Shown here: positions 23,967-32,004 of the stretch, piece by piece | How the letters are laid out: every line of letters starts with the position of its first letter | Position numbering within the stretch: position 1 is the stretch's first letter | From: DATDRQ01 sp035291645 | GTDB lineage: Bacteria; Chloroflexota; Anaerolineae; Anaerolineales; UBA4823 | NCBI GenBank assembly: GCA_035291645.1 | Contig: DATDRQ010000220.1 | Location: 1-32,094, forward strand | Length of the DNA: 32,094 nt | Direction: 5' to 3' | Notes under the pieces: model-generated | Databases searched by the model: none | What the model was told of the DNA's origin: nothing | The model's input: only the letters and a program-made list of their open reading frames with translations | Program-made: the position numbers and the translations under genes

Positions 23967-26519
23967 ATGGAAAATATGCGCTTGAAGCGAAAATCGATCA
24001 AGAATGCCCAGGGAATGGTCGAGTTTGCCCTGGCGCTACCGCTGCTTCTCCTGCTTACTTTGGGGATAATCGAAGCTGGCCGGTTGCTATTTATTTACAG
24101 CATGGTTCAATCTGCAAGCCGGGAAGCCGCGCGTTATGGATCGGCAGCTAATGATTTCGGGGCTGCGATCGGATATTACGAAGACTGCGCCGGCATCCGG
24201 GCTGCAGCCAGGCGTCTGGGCGGCCTGGCAGGTATTACCGACGGCAACGTCACCATTACCTATGACCATGGACCCGGAACAGGGGTTTTTGCCAGCTGCC
24301 CGCCGGCCCCCAGCCAGCCGGTCAAACTGGGTGACCGGATCGCCGTCCAGGTGGTGGGTGTCTACCGCCCCCTGGTGCCGTTGGTCCAGTTCAACACTTT
24401 CCCGATCGTCTCGGTTTCCAGGCGGACGATCATCAAGGATGTATCTATCGAGGGTACGCCGCCGGCCCCTGTTCCCCCGATAGTGGCGTTCACTTCGTCT
24501 GAGCAAAGCTCGCCGGAGGACGGCGAGACGCTGCAAGTGATGCTCCAGCTGAGCGCGGCGACAAGCAAAACCGTCACGGTTCCCTACGGTGTCACTGGCT
24601 CGGCAACCCCCGGGGAAGATTTTACGATCTCCCCCGGTACGGTCGTCTTCGGTCCTGGAGAGACCCTGATGGGGATTGCGATCACCCTGCTCCCCGATGA
24701 AATCGACGAGGATGACGAAACCATCATCCTGACCATAGGGGCTCCAACTAACGCCGTAAGAGGCGTGCCCGATGTCCACACCGTGACCATCACGGACGAC
24801 GATGAACCGCCGACTGTGTTCTTCAGTTCGGAAAGCCAGGCGGTTCTGGAAAACACCGATTTCGAGGTCGTCCTTCAATTGAGCGCGCCCTCCAGCCGCC
24901 CTATTACCGTTTTCTATAGTATCGGCGGGACGGCCCAGGGGGCAGGAGTCGATTACATGGTGTCTTCTGGCCCGGCTGTGATCCCGCCGGGTGACGCCTC
25001 CTTCCCGATTCCGGTAGATGTGATCGACGACCTGGTGGATGAAGAGGATGAGACGGTTGAATTTACTATCACCGGTGCGACCAATGCCTCCGTCGATTCT
25101 CCAGATCACCACGCCGCGACGATCCTGGATGACGACCTTCCGCCGTTCGTCTTCTTCACCTGGGAGAGCCAGAGTGTCACCGAATCATCGGGTGAGATCT
25201 TCGCCCAGGTAGAGCTGAACACTATCTCAAGCAAGGAAATCACGGTTCCGTTCAAAGTGGAAGGGACCGCCGAGAACGGGGCGGATTACAGCATCAACAT
25301 GGCTCCACTGGTGATCCCCCCAGGTGGGCTTTCCGCATCCGTGGTCATCGCCATCGTCCCGGATGCAGATAATACTGAACTCGACGAAACCATCGACGTA
25401 TCTCTCCTGGCGCCGACCAACGCCCTGTTGGGCAATCCAAGCACGCATACGGTCACCATCACCAACGTCATCCTCATGCCGACGGTGTACTTCACGAGCG
25501 ACAGCCAGGCTGGGGATGAGCAGACCAATAACCAGCTGACCATCACGGCGCGGTTGAATCTCCCGACTAATCTCGCGGTGAGCGTCCCATTCACCTTGAG
25601 CGGCACCGCAATAGACGGAGTCGATTATCAAATTACGTCCAGTCCGATCGTGATCCCGCCCGGCGCGGCAATGGGGGAGATCACTGTCCAGTTGGTCAAC
25701 GATGGCATGGACGAATATGACGAGACGATCGTCGTGACCATGGGCGCGCCGTTGAACGCAATTCTGGGGACTCCGGATGTTCACACGATCACCATCACCG
25801 ATGACGACGGGGTTCCGACAGTCTACTTTGCCCTGGCTTCCCAGGCGGTGCCCGAAGCGGCCGGGACAGCCATCGCAACGGTCCAGCTGAGTGTGATCTC
25901 TGGCAAGCCAATCTCGGTCCCGTTCACCATGTCCGGAACTGCAGAAGAGGGCGCATCGAAGGATTACACCATCTCCCCCAGCCCGCTCGTCATCCTCCCT
26001 GGAAGCTTGTCGGCGGATATCCAGATCTCAATTATCGACGATCTACTGATGGAACCTGACGAGGGAATCGTCATAACACTGGGTGCTCCGACCGATGCCA
26101 CCTTGGGCGTCCCGGATACCCACACCATGACCATCCTGGATAACGATCCAACCTGCCCGACGCCGGATTCCCTGCCTAGCTTTGGCGCCGGACCGGACAG
26201 GAATAAACTATCCTGGACTCTGCAGAGTCCGGATCCCGTGGACGTGATCAACCTGGTCTCCGTGACTATCCGCTGGCCGACCGGCACGAATGTGAATGTG
26301 ACCGCCATCACCTTCGGAGAAACCATCTACACCGGGGACGCGCCGCCTCCTTATCTCGGCGTCACAACTCCTTCTCCGTTGTGGAGCGGCGCCTTCAGCA
26401 CCCGGCAGATGATCTTTAAATTCAACGTCAATCCTCAGCGCGTTTCCGGTGATTTCTACCAGGTGACGGCGACGTTCCAGGGCTGCCCGCCGATCAGCGG
26501 CATCCTCCCGAGCGATTGA
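23967..26519 (+). CDS. TadE-like pseudopilin fused to five Calx-beta domains
   Basis: The 850-residue protein begins with a TadE-type segment (residues about 13-58): a charged start, AQGMVEFALALPLLLLLTLG as the membrane helix with the conserved Glu, then EAARYG. A beta-rich stretch to about 170 resembles the rest of TadE. Five Calx-beta repeats of 110-114 residues follow (about 171-728), each beginning like PTVYFTSDSQ, with DYxIS-type and PPG-type segments and ending in an acidic Ca-binding loop such as VTITDDD. The last 120 residues are not recognised. TadE proteins are minor pseudopilins; Calx-beta modules bind calcium and occur in adhesins. A GTG at 23943 and an ATG at 23976 are alternative starts. 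First gene of the operon. Confidence 0.82.
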   Translation: MENMRLKRKSIKNAQGMVEFALALPLLLLLTLGIIEAGRLLFIYSMVQSASREAARYGSAANDFGAAIGYYEDCAGIRAAARRLGGLAGITDGNVTITYDHGPGTGVFASCPPAPSQPVKLGDRIAVQVVGVYRPLVPLVQFNTFPIVSVSRRTIIKDVSIEGTPPAPVPPIVAFTSSEQSSPEDGETLQVMLQLSAATSKTVTVPYGVTGSATPGEDFTISPGTVVFGPGETLMGIAITLLPDEIDEDDETIILTIGAPTNAVRGVPDVHTVTITDDDEPPTVFFSSESQAVLENTDFEVVLQLSAPSSRPITVFYSIGGTAQGAGVDYMVSSGPAVIPPGDASFPIPVDVIDDLVDEEDETVEFTITGATNASVDSPDHHAATILDDDLPPFVFFTWESQSVTESSGEIFAQVELNTISSKEITVPFKVEGTAENGADYSINMAPLVIPPGGLSASVVIAIVPDADNTELDETIDVSLLAPTNALLGNPSTHTVTITNVILMPTVYFTSDSQAGDEQTNNQLTITARLNLPTNLAVSVPFTLSGTAIDGVDYQITSSPIVIPPGAAMGEITVQLVNDGMDEYDETIVVTMGAPLNAILGTPDVHTITITDDDGVPTVYFALASQAVPEAAGTAIATVQLSVISGKPISVPFTMSGTAEEGASKDYTISPSPLVILPGSLSADIQISIIDDLLMEPDEGIVITLGAPTDATLGVPDTHTMTILDNDPTCPTPDSLPSFGAGPDRNKLSWTLQSPDPVDVINLVSVTIRWPTGTNVNVTAITFGETIYTGDAPPPYLGVTTPSPLWSGAFSTRQMIFKFNVNPQRVSGDFYQVTATFQGCPPISGILPSD
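24477..26150 (+). repeat. Five tandem Calx-beta coding repeats
   Basis: The units are 24477-24806, 24807-25139, 25140-25475, 25476-25808 and 25809-26150. Shared protein signatures are V-x-F-x-S at the start, a central GTA-x-x-G-x-DY or similar, a PPG turn, an acidic D-E-x-D-E-T stretch and a final HTVTI. Divergence between units is considerable, so this is an old expansion rather than a recent slippage product. Confidence 0.8.
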
Positions 26520-26580
26520 CCTGCTTGGTAAACTGTTTATCCTTTAGATAAAAGATGAAATTTCCCACTGTTTTCCCCAA

Positions 26581-28992
26581 ATGGACAGAATGAGGATACC
26601 TCTTACCCTAACTGCATTGCTGATCTCGGCGATCTCTATCGGATCGGTGATCGTTGTTCCAGCTGGTGCTTCCCTTGCGGAGGTGCCGCCTGCTGACAGC
26701 CTGGATACAGCCGGTACCGAGAAAGACCAGCCAGGCATGTACGACGCCTGGCACAAGCCGGTATCGACGAGAAGTATCTCTCCCCAGTACCTGATCCAGG
26801 AAGATCACTTTGGATACCTGATGGAAGCAAACCTGCCCCTGGCCTGGATCGATGCCACCACGGGCACGGAGGTTTTCCAGGAGGGAGACCGTGACGATGA
26901 CTCTACCTCGGCTATTCCTCTGGGATTCGATTTCAAATTCTACGAACAGACCTACGATCAGGTGTTCATCGGGACAAATGGGATTGTTACTTTCCAGGAG
27001 GGCAGCGATAGCTTTGCCAACCAGATGCTTCCCATGGACGCGCCGCCGAACAACCTGATCGCCGCCTTTTGGGATGATCTCGAGATTGGGCCGGGGAAGG
27101 TTTTCTACAAACAGAGAAACACGGCTCAGGGTAAATCTTTCGTAGTCGAGTGGAACAATGTCGTGCGCTACAGCAGCTCGGCCCCAATGACTTTCGAGAT
27201 TATCTTGTACGAAGATGGGGATATTCTTCTGCAATACAAGGACGTGAACGGGATTATCACCAGCGCGACGGTTGGGATCGAGGACTGCGACGGCGTGGAT
27301 GGCCTGACTTTCCTGTATAACTCGGCTGGCCTGAGCGCTGGAAAAGGAATCCGCTTCACCCGCCCCCCGGCAGCCCCTCGGGTTAAGGTGCTGCCGGTAT
27401 ATCAGAGTGGTTTTACCGCCCGGCGCGCCGTAACTTTCGAAACCAGCATTCGCAACACCAATCAGGTTGGGGAAGATGTTTTTGACCTGGAGACCCATTT
27501 TAGCGTTCCGGGATGGCAGTCCCATATATTTGCTGTCGATGGGAGAACACCACTCAGCGACACGGATGGGGATGGGAAGATCGACACCGGCAGCCTCGGG
27601 CATGGAGAAACGAGGAAGGTCATCCTGGAAGTCCTCGCGCCTGGGGACAGCCAGGTTGGAGACTACGCCCTGGTCGAACTGCACGCCATTTCCAGCGATG
27701 ATCCGGCAAAAAGCGCTATGATGCGCTTGCAAGCTGCCATCCCGACGGATTTTGCCCAGGGTTATGCGGACAGCCAGACCGGCCTGTTCATGAACCTGAT
27801 TTGGAAGGAGTCCGACCACTCATATAAAACAGGTGTTTCCTTCACCGGGAACACGCTTTCATTGTCAGATGTCAATGAGGTCGGTTACTTCTTCGCCTGG
27901 GAGCGCAACGGTCAGAACACAAACGATCAAGGATCCGCCTATTTCTCGGATATCGAATATATTATGCTGGATCAACACGGCGGGGAAATCCAACCGATCA
28001 CCAAGTTAACCGATAATGGCGGTCTGGCGACGCCTACGCTGTTGGTCAATGCGCGCTATCCATCCCTGGCTCACTCGCCCAACGGGCAGATCGGCGTCGT
28101 GTGGGCGCAGTACCAGTTGGACCTATCCAGTTCTCAGGCGCACTCCGACATTTATTTTGCGATTCTGGACTCTTCAGGAGAGACTGTCTTTGGACCGGAG
28201 AATGTCACTAAGAATGGCCCCGGGTTCAGCCCCGCAGGTGTCGGAATTCCTTCTTTCAATAATCCGCGCATCACCGCAACCACGGATAACCGCTTTCACC
28301 TTTCCTGGATCGATGTGCGGTTAAGCGCAGCCGAAGAGACCAGCGCAGTCTACACCGCAGTGTACTCAACCGCAGGCAATGTGGTGCTGGCGCCCAAAGC
28401 GCTGGCGACGAGCATTGCTGGGGAGACCCTTTTCATGGACCCGGCTGTGGCGGATCTGACCGGTGGTCGTGTCCTGCTTGCGTATTCGATTTTCGATCGA
28501 CAAGCAAATACTTATTCTATTGCCTATACCATCCTGAGAAGCAACGGCAGTAAGCTGCGGGATCTCCAGACGATCCAGGACAGCAGCGGGTGGAGGTCCG
28601 ACGCCATCCAGCTCGAAAACGGAAATATCCTGCTTGCCTGGACCAACCCGCAGACCGGGCAGCTGGCGCGTACGGTTCTCGATAACGATGGATCCTCGAC
28701 GATACTGCCGCCAACCGATTTCCCACTGGTCGGGGCGCGCGTGCCAGACTACGTTTCGCTGACCACTACTCGCGAAGGAAACGCGGTGCTCACCTGGATG
28801 GACGCCGAGTGGAAGGATTATCTCTACTACACCCTGGTCGATCAAACAGGCAAGGAAATCACTCCCCCTATGATATTTAAGAAAGGTCAGGCGGAAAACC
28901 CTTTGATACAGACCAGTTTCTCCGGGCAAGGGGTAGCCGTCTTCGAAGGGAAGTTTGAGAACTTTATACCGGCAATCCTGCAGAGCAAATGA
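26581..28992 (+). CDS. Large secreted beta-rich protein of the Tad/Calx-beta operon
   Basis: The 803-residue protein has an N-terminal signal peptide (hydrophobic run about 7-30). Residues about 110-265 form a beta-sandwich of a type common in secreted bacterial proteins: IPLGFDFKFYEQTYDQVFIG, then NGIVTF, then AFWDDLEIG and FVVEWNNV. A calcium-type loop DTDGDGKID follows near residue 330. The second half (about 400-790) has recurring strands such as FHLSWIDVR, NILLAWTNP and AVLTWMD, suggesting a beta-propeller. I do not recognise a catalytic site. Position between two TadE-type genes, with ATGA overlap into the next, suggests a surface component or cargo of the fibre system. No Shine-Dalgarno is visible; ATG 26590 is an alternative. 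Confidence 0.75.
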   Translation: MDRMRIPLTLTALLISAISIGSVIVVPAGASLAEVPPADSLDTAGTEKDQPGMYDAWHKPVSTRSISPQYLIQEDHFGYLMEANLPLAWIDATTGTEVFQEGDRDDDSTSAIPLGFDFKFYEQTYDQVFIGTNGIVTFQEGSDSFANQMLPMDAPPNNLIAAFWDDLEIGPGKVFYKQRNTAQGKSFVVEWNNVVRYSSSAPMTFEIILYEDGDILLQYKDVNGIITSATVGIEDCDGVDGLTFLYNSAGLSAGKGIRFTRPPAAPRVKVLPVYQSGFTARRAVTFETSIRNTNQVGEDVFDLETHFSVPGWQSHIFAVDGRTPLSDTDGDGKIDTGSLGHGETRKVILEVLAPGDSQVGDYALVELHAISSDDPAKSAMMRLQAAIPTDFAQGYADSQTGLFMNLIWKESDHSYKTGVSFTGNTLSLSDVNEVGYFFAWERNGQNTNDQGSAYFSDIEYIMLDQHGGEIQPITKLTDNGGLATPTLLVNARYPSLAHSPNGQIGVVWAQYQLDLSSSQAHSDIYFAILDSSGETVFGPENVTKNGPGFSPAGVGIPSFNNPRITATTDNRFHLSWIDVRLSAAEETSAVYTAVYSTAGNVVLAPKALATSIAGETLFMDPAVADLTGGRVLLAYSIFDRQANTYSIAYTILRSNGSKLRDLQTIQDSSGWRSDAIQLENGNILLAWTNPQTGQLARTVLDNDGSSTILPPTDFPLVGARVPDYVSLTTTREGNAVLTWMDAEWKDYLYYTLVDQTGKEITPPMIFKKGQAENPLIQTSFSGQGVAVFEGKFENFIPAILQSK

Positions 28993-29432
28993 AAGGTGGA
29001 GGCATGCATAATCCGCTTCCTAAACCCGTTAAGGAGCATGGGCAGAGCCTGGTCGAACTGGCGCTCTCATTAATGTTCCTTCTCATCCTGTTGGGTGGGA
29101 TCGTCGACCTGGGACGCGCTTTCTTCACCTATATGGCGCTGCGCGATGCGGTTCAGGAGGGCGCGTTGTACGGTTCTATCAATCCGACCTTGACAGTCGA
29201 GATCAAAGACCACGTCATTAACAGCGGAAACATAGTCCCGGACATCCTGTCTTCTGGTGATATTACCGTGAGTGTATTAGGCAGCCCCTGCACCGGAAAC
29301 AGCATCCGCATTCAGGCGGTATATAACGATTTTCCCATCACGATGCCGTTTATTGGTACGCTGATCGGACGGCAGACGGTGCCTATCAGGGCTAGCATCA
29401 CAGATACAATCCTGAGCCCCGCCTGTCCTTGA
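28989..29432 (+). CDS. TadE-like pseudopilin
   Basis: A 147-residue protein with the TadE pattern: GQSLVELALSLMFLLILLGG begins the membrane helix, with the conserved Glu of VELAL, then DLGRAFFTYMALRDAVQEGA and LYGS. The remaining 90 residues are a small beta-rich outer domain ending PACP, with two cysteines that could form a disulfide. Its ATG overlaps the previous stop (ATGA). A second ATG at 29004 lies one base after GGAGG, too close to use well. TadE proteins are minor pseudopilins of Tad (Flp) machines; no TadA ATPase, CpaB or prepilin peptidase is in the window. Confidence 0.85.
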   Translation: MKGGGMHNPLPKPVKEHGQSLVELALSLMFLLILLGGIVDLGRAFFTYMALRDAVQEGALYGSINPTLTVEIKDHVINSGNIVPDILSSGDITVSVLGSPCTGNSIRIQAVYNDFPITMPFIGTLIGRQTVPIRASITDTILSPACP

Positions 29433-29458
29433 TTTCTCTCGAACCAATGGAGGTAAAC

Positions 29459-30796
29459 ATGCACACAAATCCGCGCATTTCAGATAAAGGACAGGCCTCG
29501 ATCCTGTTGGCCCTGGCATTCGTCGCCCTGCTCGGCTTCACCGCGCTGGCGATCGATGGCGGGATGGTGTATTCGAACCGGCGCCACGCCCAGAACGCTT
29601 CCGATGCTGCCTCCCTGGCCGGTGGCAGCGCCGCGGCGCTATGGATGGAGAACCATTACGTCGATTATTCGAATTTCGACTGCTCGAATGGCCGGGTGGA
29701 GGCAGCTCAGAACAATGCCCATGGGGCCAAGAAAGCCGCCATCGACCGCGCCGGCGGCAACGATTTCGAGATCGATACGGATATTGCCGACCGCAATGGG
29801 GTGACGACGGACTGCGTGGACAGCTACGACAACGGCAGCTGGGTCGAAAAGTACCTGGACGTGATCACGAACATCACCACTGATACCAACACGGCCTTTG
29901 CCCATTTCGTTTTCGGCGGTCCACTGCGTAACAGCGTCGAAGCCGTCGCCCGGGTGCGGCCGCGCATGCCGGTGGCCTTTGGCAACGCCATCGTGTCCCT
30001 GGCAATGACCTGTGACGCGGGCGGGATCGATTTCGATGGCACCAACGTGGTGCACGTCACCGGCGGCGGAATCTTCTCCAATTCCTGCATCGGGACGAAC
30101 GGTACGGTCGGTGTTAGCGTCGAAGGAGAGTATAAAGTTTCCTGCGCCTTGACGGATTGCTATACGGATAACGGGGCCTCCGGAACGGTGAGCCCGCCCC
30201 CTGAAGAAGGGACCGGCGTGACCCTGCCACCGTCGGCTTTCGCGGTCCCATCGCCGGTTTGCGACGGCTTGCCGAACAGGGGCAACTACAACCAGGACGG
30301 CAATGTGGAGTACGGCAGCTACACCAACATTCGCATCCAAAACGGGGATCACACCATCGATCCAGGCCTGTATTGCGTCAGCGGCGAGGTCGTCGTCAAT
30401 GGAGGCACTTTTACAGGGTCGGGAGTCACTTTTTACCTGACTTCTGGGGACTTCAGCACCAGCGGCAATGCCACGACGCGCCTGTTGGCGCCAAACTCGC
30501 GCCATTGTGGTGATCCCTGCTCGACTTACCACGCCCTCCCAGGGGTGCTGGTCTACCTGGCGCAGGGCAACACAGGCGAGGCTACCCTGCTGGGCACGGG
30601 CGACTCGGAGTTCACCGGGCTGGTATACGTCCCGGATGGCACGATCGAGGCGGGGGGGACCAGCTCCGATCTGGGTGTGATCAACGCCCAGCTGGTGGGT
30701 AAGGACGTCAAGATCCATGGCAATACCGCAGTGGAGATTAATTTCAACGACCAGACCAATTACCAGCTCCCGGCGGCGATCGAGCTGAACCGTTGA
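29459..30796 (+). CDS. Tad/TadG-like surface protein with C-terminal beta-helix-like region
   Basis: The 445-residue protein starts with the Tad_N pattern: DKGQASILLALAFVALLG, then AIDGGMVYSNRRHAQNASDA and ASLAGGSAA, a membrane anchor with a conserved region that exposes the rest outside. No von Willebrand A domain, which larger TadG proteins carry, is visible. The C-terminal half has PGLYCVSGEVVVNGGTFTGS and later repeats of short Gly-rich strands (VYVPDGTIEAGG), suggesting a beta-helix. ATG 29459 is chosen because GGAGG lies 5 bases upstream; a start at 29429 overlapping the TadE stop would add ten residues. Last gene of the operon. It may anchor or cap the fibre; function otherwise open. 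Confidence 0.82.
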   Translation: MHTNPRISDKGQASILLALAFVALLGFTALAIDGGMVYSNRRHAQNASDAASLAGGSAAALWMENHYVDYSNFDCSNGRVEAAQNNAHGAKKAAIDRAGGNDFEIDTDIADRNGVTTDCVDSYDNGSWVEKYLDVITNITTDTNTAFAHFVFGGPLRNSVEAVARVRPRMPVAFGNAIVSLAMTCDAGGIDFDGTNVVHVTGGGIFSNSCIGTNGTVGVSVEGEYKVSCALTDCYTDNGASGTVSPPPEEGTGVTLPPSAFAVPSPVCDGLPNRGNYNQDGNVEYGSYTNIRIQNGDHTIDPGLYCVSGEVVVNGGTFTGSGVTFYLTSGDFSTSGNATTRLLAPNSRHCGDPCSTYHALPGVLVYLAQGNTGEATLLGTGDSEFTGLVYVPDGTIEAGGTSSDLGVINAQLVGKDVKIHGNTAVEINFNDQTNYQLPAAIELNR

Positions 30797-30809
30797 GGGT
30801 TTTATTTTA

Positions 30810-30899
30810 GGACTTACGCAGTTAGTAGGAGAATGGGGGTTGTTGGGCGGGCGGAGCCCGCCCAACAACCCCCAATATCACCCTCAAATGCGTAACTTC
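30810..30899. repeat. MITE-like element with long perfect hairpin
   Basis: A 19-base-pair perfect stem (30834-30852 with 30856-30874; the arm reads TGGGGGTTGTTGGGCGGGC) closes a three-base loop. It is framed by outer inverted repeats TTACGCA (30814-30820) and TGCGTAA (30889-30895). GACTTACGCA at the left end resembles the terminus of small non-autonomous elements seen in many genomes. No transposase lies nearby. It may also serve as the 3' end signal of the Tad operon. Confidence 0.6.
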
Positions 30900-30931
30900 T
30901 ATATTTGTTTAGGGCGCGAGGGGGACGTTAT

Positions 30932-30959
30932 AAGGGCTGCCACTTGGTCGGCAGCCCTT
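30932..30959. terminator. Terminator-like hairpin between the Tad operon and the SRP RNA gene
   Basis: A perfect 10-base-pair stem, AAGGGCTGCC (30932-30941) with GGCAGCCCTT (30950-30959), and an 8-base loop. On plus it is followed by TTCACTTTATC, a modest U-rich tail that would end the Tad operon. On minus it lies about 25 bases beyond the SRP RNA and could be a backup stop. Direction uncertain. Confidence 0.55.
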
Positions 30960-30984
30960 TCACTTTATCACGGATAGATCAAAA

Positions 30985-31098
30985 CGAGCTTCCGGGCAGG
31001 CGACCCGGCGGCGCCCAGAGGGCCCCACTTACCGCTGCTTCCTCTCGGACCTGACGGGGTTCGCGGGTTTCTGCCGCGCCGGACCCACCCGGAGCTCG
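30985..31098 (-). ncRNA. ffs: Signal recognition particle RNA, small bacterial (4.5S) type
   Basis: The minus strand carries the universal SRP core: GTCAGGTCC, then the tetraloop GAGA, then GGAAGCAGC and GGTAA, the Ffh-binding part of helix 8. The rest folds back as one long hairpin: the 5' end CGAGCTCCGGG pairs with the 3' end CCCGGAAGCTCG. The 3' arm is followed directly by TTTT (30984-30981), so the hairpin is its own terminator. The 5' end at 31098 agrees with the start predicted from the promoter just upstream. At about 114 bases it lacks the Alu domain of the long Bacillus form. With Ffh it targets membrane and secreted proteins to the translocon. Confidence 0.92.
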
Positions 31099-31104
31099 CC
31101 GGGA

Positions 31105-31133
31105 AGCATACCGCAGGTCGACTACCTTGTCAA
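31105..31133 (-). promoter_or_regulatory. Promoter of the SRP RNA gene
   Basis: TTGACA (minus strand, 31133-31128), a 17-base spacer and TATGCT (31110-31105) place the transcription start about 7 bases on, at the 5' end of the SRP RNA. It begins 14 bases after the cytochrome c stop. Confidence 0.8.
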
Positions 31134-31147
31134 TCGAATCGGCAAGG

Positions 31148-31981
31148 TCAAGCCTGCTGTCTGCCTCGGCCCGAGAAGTAGACAATCACACCGATGAGCA
31201 ACAGGAAAACCAGCACGACGACCACCCAGGTGAGTGGGGTGCTACCGGCAGGCTGTGCTGGCTGGGGTTCCTCGACCACACCGGGTGCACCTGCCGCCGT
31301 TTCCCAGGTCAGGATGTAGGACACAACGTTGTCGACTTGCTCTCCGGTAAGGGGTCCACCGTTTTCCTGGCTCCAGGCCGGCATGGCGGAACCTGGTATG
31401 CCTCTTACAATAGAGGCCTTGACCTGAAGGTCTGGACGGATTGAAGGCCAATCTTTCGATAGCGTGGCTCCGACGCGCCCCTCCCCGTTCTTGCCGTGGC
31501 AAACCACACAGTTCTGGTCGAAAATGACTGCTCCCTGATTCGGATCCCCGGAAACGCCTGGGGGAGGGGTGAGAGGGGACAGCGGTGCACCGGTCGGGGT
31601 CGGATAAATAACGGGAGGACCGCCGGTCTGCCAGCTTAAGATATAGGCGACCAGTGCGGTGATTTCGTCGGCTGCCAGCGGACCGCCGTTCTCCTGGCTC
31701 CAGGCTGGCATCGGGGAGCCGGGGATTCCGGTGCGAATGGTTTCCGCGACCTGCAAGTCTGGCCGGATAGAAGGCCAGTCTTTGGCCAGGGTCGCGCCGA
31801 TGCGCCCCTGGCCGTTCGGTCCGTGGCAGACTGCACAGTTCTCCGCATACAGTTTGGCCCCCAGCTCGAGAGTCTCCTTGTCATCCCCCTCCTGGCCAAA
31901 TCCAGGAAAGGCCAGGACAAGCATCGACGCCAGTACTGCCAGGGTTGCCCAACCAAGCCTGCGGAGCGAGACGAGTTGCAT
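31148..31981 (-). CDS. Membrane-anchored dihaem cytochrome c with duplicated domain
   Basis: A 277-residue exported protein: signal peptide (about 1-30), two class I cytochrome c domains, a Pro/Gln linker, and a C-terminal membrane helix (about 251-269) ending GRGRQQA. The haem sites are CAVCH (C49, C52, H53) and CVVCH (C158, C161, H162), each with a later Met ligand (M91, M200, in MPAWSQENGG). The two domains share long identical stretches such as KDWPSIRPDLQV. It would shuttle electrons at the outer membrane face in a respiratory chain. I chose ATG 31981, preceded by AAAGGA at 8 bases; an ATG at 32005 sharing its A with the previous gene's stop (TAATG) would add eight residues. Confidence 0.88.
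   Translation of the reverse strand: MQLVSLRRLGWATLAVLASMLVLAFPGFGQEGDDKETLELGAKLYAENCAVCHGPNGQGRIGATLAKDWPSIRPDLQVAETIRTGIPGSPMPAWSQENGGPLAADEITALVAYILSWQTGGPPVIYPTPTGAPLSPLTPPPGVSGDPNQGAVIFDQNCVVCHGKNGEGRVGATLSKDWPSIRPDLQVKASIVRGIPGSAMPAWSQENGGPLTGEQVDNVVSYILTWETAAGAPGVVEEPQPAQPAGSTPLTWVVVVLVFLLLIGVIVYFSGRGRQQA
31295..31866 (-). repeat. Tandem duplication of a cytochrome c domain
   Basis: Units at about 31866-31622 and 31537-31295 encode nearly the same 80-residue haem domain. They remain clearly similar at the DNA level (for instance TCCTGGCTCCAGGC in both), separated by a Pro-rich linker of about 28 residues. Confidence 0.8.
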
Positions 31982-32004
31982 AGCCCTGTTCCTTTGGAAT
32001 AGCA

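Noticed and set aside
24087..25112. 341-codon open frame on the minus strand
   Set aside because: It is antisense to the Calx-beta gene, has an odd Arg/His/Asp-rich composition and no recognisable domain; it follows from the sense codon pattern.
26534..26554. Inverted repeat TTTATC/GATAAA before the secreted protein gene
   Set aside because: Only six AT-rich pairs with no U-tract; too weak to call a terminator or operator.
26608..27819. 403-codon open frame on the minus strand
   Set aside because: It is antisense to the secreted protein gene, which has a signal peptide and clear beta-strand motifs; the antisense product shows nothing recognisable.
29639..30868. 409-codon open frame on the minus strand
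   Set aside because: It is antisense to the TadG-like gene and runs into the hairpin element; no family features.
30979..31185. 68-codon open frame on the minus strand
   Set aside because: It lies across the SRP RNA and its promoter, which explain the sequence better.
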